Positions 1 to 4,753 of a stretch of 6,441 nt of DNA are shown one piece after another. The position numbers were made by a program, and so were the translations under genes. The first letter of the stretch is position 1. Every line of letters starts with the position of its first letter. The notes beneath the pieces are model-generated. The model was not told the origin of the DNA and made no database searches. It saw only the letters and a list, made by a program, of their open reading frames with translations. The DNA comes from a bacterium. GTDB lineage: Bacteria; Patescibacteriota; Patescibacteriia; UBA1558; S5-K13. The stretch is from the NCBI GenBank assembly GCA_021106915.1, contig JAIOTH010000131.1, positions 1 to 6,441 on the forward strand, read 5' to 3'.

Positions 1-1
1 A

Positions 2-214
2 ATATTTGCTTCAGATGGATTTTTCCCATTTGCAGAATCAGAGAATCAATTTTTTAGAGAAGGTCCAGAAGAATTAGCTAATGCTGGTTGTGTGGGAGGT
101 ATAGTTCCAGCAGATGGTATGCGTATTGAAGAAATTAAAAAGTTTTTTTTAATTAAAAAAAACTTAACAGTAGTATTTGTAAAAAAAGAATTTAGAGGTT
201 TTTGCCGTCATTAA
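2..214 (+). CDS. purH: C-terminal end of a PurH-like AICAR transformylase / IMP cyclohydrolase (5' truncated by window)
   Basis: An open frame enters from the left edge and ends at TAA 212-214, giving about 70 residues. Near the start it reads ASDGFFPF and it ends in EFRGFCRH. These match the two best-conserved C-terminal blocks of PurH proteins: the ASDAFFPF block and the RHFRH terminus of the AICAR formyltransferase domain. That domain transfers a formyl group from 10-formyl-tetrahydrofolate to AICAR, the penultimate step of de novo IMP synthesis in the cytosol. The stretch between the blocks (AGCVGGIVPADGM) differs from the usual AIIQPGGS-type sequence, so this is a divergent member or a stand-alone transformylase domain. 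A terminator follows 20 bases after the stop, so the gene ends its transcription unit. The family is likely; the symbol is less certain because only the tail is visible. Confidence 0.65.
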   Translation: MFASDGFFPFAESENQFFREGPEELANAGCVGGIVPADGMRIEEIKKFFLIKKNLTVVFVKKEFRGFCRH

Positions 215-233
215 AAACTTCTAGAAAATTATA

Positions 234-266
234 AAATCCGTTGAAATAAACTCAGCGGATTTTTTT
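234..266 (+). terminator. Rho-independent terminator after the purH-like gene, possibly bidirectional
   Basis: An 11-bp stem, AAATCCGTTGA (234-244) with TCAGCGGATTT (252-262), contains one G-T wobble and closes a 7-base AT-rich loop. It runs straight into a T tract (260-266). It lies between the stop of the purH-like gene and the stop of the convergent minus-strand gene. Read on the minus strand, the stem is followed by ATTTTATAATTTT, a poorer T tract, so it may also terminate the gene ending at 299. Confidence 0.85.
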
Positions 267-298
267 ATATAAAGTTTTTAAAATAAAATAAAAAAGGA

Positions 299-622
299 CT
301 ACTCATGTAGCCCTTCTAATGTTTTTACTATTTTTTTGATGTCTTCAGCAGAATTTTTATTTCCTCTGAATTCATCAAAATTTACTTCTTTTATCTTTTT
401 GAAATTTAAGTCTAGAATTGCTAGACCTTTTTCAAACTCTATGTGCAATTCTTGATTAATAATTTCCCCCTTTATCCAAATAAAATATGGATAATTTATT
501 TTTTTTATATTTTTTAACAAATTTTCTAACCAATTAATAACAATACTATCTATTTCTTGGTTATTGATTTTTGTTCCTGGTTTTTCGGATGTGGGGCATT
601 TTTTGTTGACAAAAATATTCAT
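299..622 (-). CDS. Hypothetical protein, 107 residues
   Basis: I do not recognise this protein. It is a small soluble-looking product rich in Lys, Ile, Asn and Glu, with no membrane segment, signal peptide or cysteine motif (one Cys, C9). The central part (about 44-80) reads like alternating beta strands (YPYFIWIKGEI, LHIEFEKGLAILDL), and the end (about 91-105) like an amphipathic helix. It is nevertheless a convincing gene. A strong Shine-Dalgarno sequence (AGGAGGAG) lies 2 bases before the ATG, and a TTGACA promoter lies upstream. It is the only gene in the window with such a clear ribosome site. It diverges from the 325-residue hypothetical gene and converges on the purH-like gene. Confidence 0.7.
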   Translation of the reverse strand: MNIFVNKKCPTSEKPGTKINNQEIDSIVINWLENLLKNIKKINYPYFIWIKGEIINQELHIEFEKGLAILDLNFKKIKEVNFDEFRGNKNSAEDIKKIVKTLEGLHE

Positions 623-655
623 AACTCCTCCTATGCTATATTATTTATAAACCTC

Positions 656-684
656 AGAGTATCATCTTTAAGTTTAAATGTCAA
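656..684 (-). promoter_or_regulatory. Sigma70-type promoter for the minus-strand 107-residue gene
   Basis: On the minus strand, a perfect -35 TTGACA (679-684) is followed after 17 bp by TACTCT (656-661), directly preceded by TGA, an extended -10 motif. The predicted start is near 649. This gives a leader of about 27 nt holding the AGGAGGAG ribosome site. The -10 hexamer alone is poor; the -35 and the TGN extension make the case. Confidence 0.6.
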
Positions 685-687
685 TAG

Positions 688-716
688 TTTACTTTTTTGG
701 TTTTATGTTCTATATT
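688..716 (+). promoter_or_regulatory. Candidate promoter for the 325-residue hypothetical gene
   Basis: TTTACT (688-693), 17 bp, then TATATT (711-716). Each hexamer is one or two changes from consensus. The predicted start near 723 leaves about 26 nt before the ATG at 749, with no Shine-Dalgarno sequence. It sits back to back with the minus-strand promoter (679-684), so the two RNA polymerase sites overlap or abut. AT-rich sequence makes chance matches easy, so confidence is moderate. Confidence 0.4.
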
Positions 717-748
717 AAATTTGATAAGCAATAATAAATCAAAAATTT

Positions 749-1726
749 ATGAATAATATGTATGGTTACGAAAATGATTGGCAAAAGATAGAAAATAGAA
801 ATAAAAAGCAGGAAGAAAGTGAGAAAACTTTGAAAAATGAAGCATTTTTAAATGATTGTTTAAGATTAGCTCTAAAAGAATTAGGTATAGATATTATTGA
901 TATGGAAAATTTTAGAGATATTTATGGAGATGGAGTAGATAATGATTATGCTTATATTAAGCTTAGAGAGAGGGATTTTGATGATAAAAATAACGAACAA
1001 GAAATAAGAAATAAAATGATAGCTACTATTTTAGAAGCTATTTTATGTGGACAAATATATAAAAATGAAATTCTAGGTTCAGATATTAATACTACTAGTA
1101 CTTGTAAATATGATGATTATAAAAATGGGGTTGATACTTTATTAGAAATTGAGGAAGAGGTAAAAATTAGCGGTTCAAACAAAAAAATTTATCATCACGC
1201 TGCAATTGCTATTGACGCAACAATGAGTCATCGGAATATTAATTTATATAGAAAAATAAAAATTATTCAAGATGAAATTAAAATGGGAAAGTTGACTTTT
1301 ATAAAATATTTTCAGTCTAAAAATTCTGATCATAAAGGAGCCTTACTTAATATTCCTAAATTTGTTATTGGGGTAGATAAAAATACTATTGAAGGAATTG
1401 CTCCACTTTGGTATGACGGAAAAAACAAAACATTATCAAAGCATCCTTTTCGGGTAATTGTTTTAAAAGAAATTTTATATCAATTAGATTATTTTTTAGA
1501 ATATGCTCAATTAGAGAATCAAGTTAAGATAGTTAGTAAGTTAAAGGAGCTTAAAGTCTATTTTGAAGAAGTAAAAAAGGAAGATCAAGATTTGATAACT
1601 GAAATTGAGAATAATTCTGATAATCAGAATATCTTTGATAATGATGGAGTTTATGCTTTTTTTAGAAATATGAAAAAAAATATGAAAGAAGGTGAGAAAG
1701 AATATCAAGAAGAAAGACAGATGTAA
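749..1726 (+). CDS. Hypothetical protein, 325 residues, possibly with a nuclease-like core
   Basis: I cannot assign this protein to a named family. It is soluble and highly charged, with no membrane segment or signal peptide. The N-terminal 30 residues and C-terminal 50 residues are hydrophilic and probably flexible or helical. The middle looks like an alpha/beta domain with YKNGVDTLLEI (124-134), HHAAIAIDATM (149-159), KMGKLTFIKYF (178-188) and PKFVIGVD (203-210). The Asp residues D129, D156 and D210 end hydrophobic strands, a layout reminiscent of PD-(D/E)XK nuclease folds. I see no clean (D/E)XK triad, so this is only a suggestion. Residues about 236-285 are likely helical, possibly a coiled coil. 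The chosen ATG 749 has no ribosome site; an in-frame ATG lies 9 bases on. The gene stops 14 bp before the MITE-like element. Confidence 0.7.
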   Translation: MNNMYGYENDWQKIENRNKKQEESEKTLKNEAFLNDCLRLALKELGIDIIDMENFRDIYGDGVDNDYAYIKLRERDFDDKNNEQEIRNKMIATILEAILCGQIYKNEILGSDINTTSTCKYDDYKNGVDTLLEIEEEVKISGSNKKIYHHAAIAIDATMSHRNINLYRKIKIIQDEIKMGKLTFIKYFQSKNSDHKGALLNIPKFVIGVDKNTIEGIAPLWYDGKNKTLSKHPFRVIVLKEILYQLDYFLEYAQLENQVKIVSKLKELKVYFEEVKKEDQDLITEIENNSDNQNIFDNDGVYAFFRNMKKNMKEGEKEYQEERQM

Positions 1727-1740
1727 TAATTTTTATTTGA

Positions 1741-1875
1741 CCCTGTTAGATAAGATTTAACTGATATAATATAACTTTTTAATATTAATTTTTTATTTTT
1801 AACATTATAAAAATAAATTAATTTTGCATATAAATCTTAATTTTATTTCTTAGGGAATAAAATTATCTAACAGGG
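1741..1875. mobile_element. MITE-like element, 135 bp, with 13-bp terminal inverted repeats and TTGA target duplication
   Basis: The ends CCCTGTTAGATAA (1741-1753) and TTATCTAACAGGG (1863-1875) are perfect inverted repeats. The sequence between them is almost pure A/T, with no reading frame of useful length. The direct repeat TTGA abuts both ends (1737-1740 and 1876-1879), as expected of a 4-bp target-site duplication. A secondary pairing, TAAGATTTA (1751-1759) with TAAATCTTA (1831-1839), gives partial extra foldback. No transposase is encoded, so it would need one supplied in trans. The 4-bp duplication could be chance (about 1 in 256). The alternative is a palindromic intergenic repeat or a long-stem attenuator. 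Confidence 0.6.
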
Positions 1876-1904
1876 TTGACAAATCATTTAATTAATTTTA
1901 TAGT
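1876..1904 (+). promoter_or_regulatory. Strong sigma70-type promoter of rnpB
   Basis: A perfect -35 TTGACA (1876-1881) is followed after exactly 17 bp by TATAGT (1899-1904), five of six -10 consensus bases. Transcription should start near 1911, exactly where the 5' strand of RNase P helix P1 begins. This is the best promoter in the window, fitting a constitutive structural RNA. Its -35 begins inside the right-hand TTGA repeat bordering the MITE-like element. Confidence 0.85.
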
Positions 1905-1930
1905 TAGAGAACTAAATTAGTAGATGATCA

Positions 1931-1947
1931 CCCCCCACCTTTTACAA
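1931..1947 (+). repeat. Left arm of the 17-bp inverted repeat (P3 5' strand)
   Basis: Six C residues followed by ACCTTTTACAA. It pairs without mismatch to 2231-2247. Its inner CCCCCACCTTT (1932-1942) recurs exactly at 2343-2353 in P12. It starts immediately after the 5' strand of P2, the normal place of P3 in RNase P RNA. Confidence 0.9.
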
Positions 1948-1963
1948 TTTATGAAAAGCGACT

Positions 1964-2236
1964 ATGTACTATGTTTACATTTTAAAACTAGCTAATAATA
2001 GTTTGTATATTGGTTATACAAATAATTTGAAGCGTAGGTTTAAAGAGCATTTAAATGGCGAGTCTAAATATACTAGATCTAGAAGACCTTTGAAATTGGT
2101 TTATTATGAAGCTTATTTCTCAGATAAAGATGCTAGGTTAAGAGAGAAAAGACTAAAACAGTTTAAAAAAGGTTATGCTCAATTAAAGAATAGAATTGAA
2201 GGTAGTATATTAACGTGTATCATTGATAGATTGTAA
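1964..2236 (+). CDS. GIY-YIG nuclease family protein (small, YhbQ/UPF0213-like), encoded inside rnpB
   Basis: The 90-residue product has the single-domain GIY-YIG layout: YYVYIL (2-7, the GIY strand), LYIGYT (14-19, the YIG strand), KRRFKEH (23-29, with the conserved Arg and His), then YYEAY (47-51), REKRLKQ (60-66, with the candidate catalytic Glu E61) and N76. Members cut DNA at a Mg2+-dependent site formed by the two Tyr, the Arg and the Glu. Several homing endonucleases use this fold, while the YhbQ-type function is poorly known. The domain normally ends near residue 78. The last dozen residues look like an unrelated tail, and the TAA stop lies within the 3' arm of P3. The ATG 1964 starts right before the first core strand. 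No clear ribosome site precedes it, and the promoter is that of rnpB, so expression would draw on RNase P RNA transcripts. Confidence 0.9.
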   Translation: MYYVYILKLANNSLYIGYTNNLKRRFKEHLNGESKYTRSRRPLKLVYYEAYFSDKDARLREKRLKQFKKGYAQLKNRIEGSILTCIIDRL

Positions 2237-2247
2237 AAGGTGGGGGG
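2231..2247 (+). repeat. Right arm of the 17-bp inverted repeat (P3 3' strand), containing the nuclease stop codon
   Basis: TTGTAAAAGGTGGGGGG is the exact complement of the left arm. Its first six bases are the last codon and the TAA stop of the GIY-YIG gene. Its last bases lead directly into the conserved GAGGAAAGTCC of the P4 strand. Confidence 0.9.
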
Positions 2248-2342
2248 AGGAAAGTCCGAACACTAAAAAAAGAATAATTGGTAACGCCAACCGTTAAGTA
2301 AGTAATTATTTAACAGGACAAGTGCAACAGAAAAAATTCCTT

Positions 2343-2369
2343 CCCCCACCTTTCTTTGAAAGGTGGGGG
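2343..2369 (+). repeat. P12 hairpin sharing the palindromic core of the P3 arms
   Basis: CCCCCACCTTT (2343-2353) and AAAGGTGGGGG (2359-2369) form a perfect 11-bp stem with a CTTTG loop. It occupies the P12 position, between GTGCAACAG and GGGTGAAA of the RNase P RNA. Both strands are identical over 11 nt to the corresponding strands of the P3 arms. No T tract follows, so it is not a terminator. Confidence 0.85.
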
Positions 2370-2594
2370 ATAAGGGTGAAATTGCTAGTTAATGAATTAG
2401 CACGCTTTATTGGTGACAATAGAGAAGAGGTAAACTCTATTCAGTGCAAGGCCAAATTCGGTAGGCTGCTTGAATATTATGGTAACATAATGTCTAGATA
2501 GATGATCATCCAGTCAAGCTCAGCTTGATGGACAGAATTCGGCTTATAGCTAATTTAGTATTTTAAAAGTATATATTTTACATAGAATTTGTAC

Positions 2595-2607
2595 TACAAT
2601 AAGAGTA
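2595..2607 (+). promoter_or_regulatory. Possible -10 box giving a leaderless start of the glycosylphosphotransferase gene
   Basis: TACAAT (2595-2600) lies 7 bases before the ATG at 2608. The predicted transcript would therefore start at or next to the start codon. No Shine-Dalgarno sequence is present and no -35 with standard spacing is obvious; TTTACA at 2577-2582 is too close. I see no terminator between rnpB and this gene, so read-through from rnpB is an alternative source of mRNA. Confidence 0.4.
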
Positions 2608-3996
2608 ATGAAAAAGAATAAATTATCTTTCAATGTCATAGAAGTCCCTTTGGATTTTTTGTTTTTGTTGATTGCTGGTATTACAGCTTATTTTTTACGT
2701 TTTGCTGATTTTGTAGTTGCTTATCGACCTATAATTTTTGAATTACCTCTGAGTCTTTTTTTAAAAATATTATTAGGTGTTTCTATTGGAGCTATAATTA
2801 TTTTTACATTTTCAGGTCTTTATAGTTTTAAAAGAAAAACTTTAACCCAAAAAATTTCTAAAGTGTTTAGCTCTACTTCTTTTTTTATTTTAATATTAAT
2901 TATAGCTTTCTTTTTTAATCAAAGACTTTTTTCTTCTAGATTTATAGTTCTTTTTTATTGGGCCTTTAGTTTGATTTTATTGTCTTTGGAGAGAATAATC
3001 TTGAATTTAGTTCATCATTATTTAACTAGGAAAGGAGTAATTAAATCAAATATTGTAATTATTGGTCAAAATGATTCTAATCAAAATTTAATTCAAGAAT
3101 TAAAATCCAATAAAAATTTAGGTTATCAGGTTATTCAAAGTTTTCCAGAGTTAAATTTAAAATTTTTCGATTTTTTAGAAGAGATAGATCGGGAAAATGA
3201 AATTGATGAGATATTTTTAATGAACACTCTGGCGGATAGAAATTTAATTAATACTTTAATAAATTTTTGTAATAGTCATCATATTGTTTATAAATATACA
3301 GCTTCTCTGCTAGAGACTAAAATAATTAATTTTGAAATTAATACTATTGCTGGAGTACCAATTGTAGAAATTAAAGGAACTAGGTTAGATGGTTGGGCTA
3401 GAGTTTGGAAAAGAGTTTATGATTTAGTTTTAACTATTTTTTCTTTAGTTTTGTTTATTCCAATTTATATTGTGGTTGGTATATTTATTAAATTGGATTC
3501 CTCGGGTCCAGTTTTGGTTAAATTAACTAGGGTTGGTGCTAAAAATAAGAAATTCAAAATGTATAAATTCAGATCAATGGTTGTGGGAGCTGATAAAATG
3601 AAAAAAGACTTGATGTCACAGAATGAAAGAGAGGATGGGCCTTTATTTAAAATGAAGGATGATCCTCGAATTACTAAAGTTGGTAAGTTCATTCGGAAAA
3701 CTTCAATTGATGAATTACCACAATTAATAAATGTTTTGAAAGGAAATATAAGTTTAGTTGGTCCACGAGCTCATGAACCAGGCGAAGTTGCTAAATATGA
3801 TGATCGTGATTTAAAACTTTTAGCTATTAAACCAGGAATTACAGGTATGGCTCAAGTTTCAGGTCGTTCAGATTTAAAATTTTCAGAAGAAGTGCGTTTG
3901 GATATTTATTATATTGAAAATTGGAATATTTGGTTGGATATAAAAATTATTTTAAAAACCGTAAAAGTGGTTCTTTTTGATAAAAATGCGGTATAA
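2608..3996 (+). CDS. Exopolysaccharide biosynthesis polyprenyl glycosylphosphotransferase (WbaP/bacterial sugar transferase family)
   Basis: This inner-membrane enzyme transfers a sugar 1-phosphate from a nucleotide sugar to undecaprenyl phosphate, the first step of a lipid-linked surface glycan. The 462-residue length is usual for the long form. It has four N-terminal membrane segments (about 13-31, 48-68, 91-105 and 111-132), a cytosolic Rossmann-like domain starting at NIVIIGQND (148-156), and a membrane/re-entrant helix (about 271-293). The C-terminal catalytic sugar transferase domain shows KFRSM (320-324), DDPRITKVGKFIR (351-363), SIDELPQ (366-372, with the Asp-Glu pair D368/E369), VGPR (384-387) and KPGITGMAQVSGRSD (408-422). 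The glycine motif of the Rossmann domain is degenerate. The sugar (glucose, galactose or another) cannot be read from the sequence. The start at ATG 2608 keeps all membrane segments. The next gene starts 7 bases after its stop. Confidence 0.95.
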   Translation: MKKNKLSFNVIEVPLDFLFLLIAGITAYFLRFADFVVAYRPIIFELPLSLFLKILLGVSIGAIIIFTFSGLYSFKRKTLTQKISKVFSSTSFFILILIIAFFFNQRLFSSRFIVLFYWAFSLILLSLERIILNLVHHYLTRKGVIKSNIVIIGQNDSNQNLIQELKSNKNLGYQVIQSFPELNLKFFDFLEEIDRENEIDEIFLMNTLADRNLINTLINFCNSHHIVYKYTASLLETKIINFEINTIAGVPIVEIKGTRLDGWARVWKRVYDLVLTIFSLVLFIPIYIVVGIFIKLDSSGPVLVKLTRVGAKNKKFKMYKFRSMVVGADKMKKDLMSQNEREDGPLFKMKDDPRITKVGKFIRKTSIDELPQLINVLKGNISLVGPRAHEPGEVAKYDDRDLKLLAIKPGITGMAQVSGRSDLKFSEEVRLDIYYIENWNIWLDIKIILKTVKVVLFDKNAV

Positions 3997-4003
3997 TATT
4001 TCT
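3992..4003 (+). promoter_or_regulatory. Perfect TATAAT box 6 bases before the glycosyltransferase start
   Basis: TATAAT (3992-3997) overlaps the stop codon of the preceding gene and ends 6 bases before ATG 4004. A transcript from it would be leaderless. No good -35 sits at 16-18 bp, so it may be a weak internal promoter, or chance in AT-rich DNA. It supports 4004 rather than the upstream in-frame TTG 3977 as the start. Confidence 0.4.
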
Positions 4004-4753
4004 ATGATAAAAAATAAAAAAATAGCTTTAGTGCATGATCATTTGAACCAGATTGGTGGAGCAGAGAAGGTGCTTTTAGAATTTCATAATATTTTTCCTA
4101 ATAGTCCCATTTTTACTTTAATATATAAAAAAGAAAAAGTTCCTTTTTTTAATAAGGGTAAAATAATTACTTCTAGATTACAACAAACTCTAGGAATAGA
4201 TTATTTTTTTAAATGGTTTCTTTTATCCATGCCTACGGCTTGGGAAAGTTTTAATTTTGCTAATTATGATGTAATTCTATCGTCAACATCAGCTCTAGCT
4301 AAGGGTATTATTACTCCGAGTAACAGTTTACATTTTTGTTATTGTCATACGCCAACTAGATATTTATGGAGTGATACGCATGAATATGTAGATAGTCTAC
4401 AAGTTCCAGCTTTTGTGAAAAAGGTTTTAATTTCTAAATTGAAAAAATTAAGAGAATGGGATTTTGCAGCTGCTCAAAGAGTGGATCATTTTATAGCTAA
4501 TTCTCATTTTGTAGCTAATAGGATTAAAAAATATTATCGACGAGAAGCTAGAGTTATTTATCCGCCAGTAGAAGTAGAAAGATGTTATTCTAATCCTTGT
4601 CGAGAAAATTATTATATTATAGTTTCTAGAATTAGGCCTTATAAAAAGATAGATTTAGCTATTGATGCTTTTAATCAATTAAAATTACCTTTGAAGATTA
4701 TTGGTGGCGGTGAATATGCTAATGTTTTGAAAAAAAAAAGTAAAAAACAATAA
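4004..4753 (+). CDS. Family 4 glycosyltransferase, N-terminal part (WbaZ-like), frameshifted
   Basis: The 249 residues cover the acceptor domain and the start of the donor domain of a GT4 (GT-B fold) glycosyltransferase. Landmarks are KIALVHDHLNQIGGAEKVL near the start (the glycine-rich loop of WbaZ-type mannosyltransferases), CYCHTPTRYLWSDTHEY in the middle, HFIANSHFVANRI, VIYPPV, and SRIRPYKKIDLAIDAF opening the second domain. The frame then ends at TAA 4751-4753, just after LPLKIIGGGEY and an A10-G-T-A6 tract. The missing C-terminal half follows in another frame (4731-5126). Start: ATG 4004 gives the usual MIKNKKIALVHDH opening; the longer TTG 3977 version overlaps the previous gene. Its role would be adding a sugar, perhaps mannose, to the lipid-linked glycan begun by the upstream enzyme. 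The donor is not certain. Confidence 0.85.
   Translation: MIKNKKIALVHDHLNQIGGAEKVLLEFHNIFPNSPIFTLIYKKEKVPFFNKGKIITSRLQQTLGIDYFFKWFLLSMPTAWESFNFANYDVILSSTSALAKGIITPSNSLHFCYCHTPTRYLWSDTHEYVDSLQVPAFVKKVLISKLKKLREWDFAAAQRVDHFIANSHFVANRIKKYYRREARVIYPPVEVERCYSNPCRENYYIIVSRIRPYKKIDLAIDAFNQLKLPLKIIGGGEYANVLKKKSKKQ
4730..4747 (+). other. Homopolymer frameshift site: A10 followed by A6 in the glycosyltransferase gene
   Basis: Ten A residues (4730-4739), then GT, then six A residues (4742-4747). Removing one A from the second run makes the reading continue as KSKNNNIEFLGEL into the downstream frame. Removing one from the A10 run gives KVKNNNIEFLGEL. Either restores a full-length enzyme. The site may be a sequencing error, a true mutation, a phase-variable tract, or a polymerase slippage site. 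Confidence 0.8.

Larger units (their letters stand above)
1931..2247 (+). mobile_element. Palindrome-bounded GIY-YIG element inserted in RNase P helix P3
   Basis: A 17-nt sequence beginning CCCCCCACCTTTT (1931-1947) is matched perfectly by its reverse complement at 2231-2247. Together they bound a 283-nt interior that is almost entirely the GIY-YIG coding sequence. The arms are strikingly G/C-skewed against the AT-rich surroundings. The same 11-nt core occurs in the P12 hairpin at 2343-2369. I infer a selfish element that hides its gene in the apical loop of a dispensable peripheral stem. Exact element borders cannot be fixed without an uninterrupted homologue: the outer bases of the arms may be native P3. 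Confidence 0.6.
1911..2559 (+). ncRNA. rnpB: RNase P RNA (type A-like), with helix P3 opened by a GIY-YIG gene
   Basis: Catalytic RNA of RNase P, which matures the 5' ends of tRNAs. Core signatures: GAGGAAAGTCCGAAC (from 2247), GTGCAACAG (2322-2330), GGGTGAAA (2374-2381), TGCAAGGCCAAA (2445-2456), GTAGGCTGCTTGA (2461-2473) and ACAGAATTCGGCTTATAG (2532-2549). Helices: P1 1911-1920/2550-2559 (10 bp, perfect), P2 1923-1930/2503-2510 (8 bp, perfect), P3 1931-1947/2231-2247 (17 bp, perfect), P4 core CCGAA/TTCGG (2256-2260/2538-2542), P5 CACT/AGTG, P8 around 2278-2290, P9 2293-2314 (GTAA loop), P12 2343-2369, P13 2384-2401, P14 2405-2424 (GTGA loop), P18 2476-2491 (GTAA loop) and P19 2514-2528. The P3 loop (1948-2230) is 283 nt and carries a nuclease gene. 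Without it the RNA is about 366 nt, a normal size. The segment that would hold P15-P17 seems absent between 2456 and 2461. Confidence 0.93.

Noticed and set aside
1740..1876. Inverted repeat as a terminator of the 325-residue gene
   Set aside because: The arms are more than 100 bases apart and are followed by a promoter rather than a T tract, so a mobile or palindromic repeat fits better.
1951..1995. Short frame ATG 1951 (14 codons) overlapping the nuclease start, as a leader peptide
   Set aside because: No ribosome site and no recognisable pattern; overlap with the start of the real gene is expected by chance.
1948..2230. A self-splicing intron carrying a homing endonuclease in rnpB
   Set aside because: Only about 16 non-coding bases lie inside the arms on the 5' side and none on the 3' side, so there is no room for an intron catalytic core. 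The insertion also sits in a peripheral loop, where splicing would not be needed.
1964..2236. Reading the GIY-YIG gene as an ordinary free-standing gene just upstream of rnpB
   Set aside because: RNase P RNA would then lack its P1, P2 and P3 5' strands. These are found upstream of the gene with perfect complementarity and correct order, starting at the promoter's predicted start site.
2343..2369. GC-rich hairpin as a transcription terminator
   Set aside because: No T tract follows, and conserved RNase P sequence (GGGTGAAA) continues immediately after; it is helix P12.
3465..3692. Minus-strand open frame of 75 codons
   Set aside because: It lies wholly within the catalytic domain of the glycosylphosphotransferase gene and shows no ribosome site or family resemblance; it is a shadow frame.
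3977..4003. TTG 3977 as start of the first family 4 glycosyltransferase
   Set aside because: It would overlap the preceding gene and add nine residues not seen in the family. ATG 4004 begins directly before the first conserved strand and has TATAAT just upstream.
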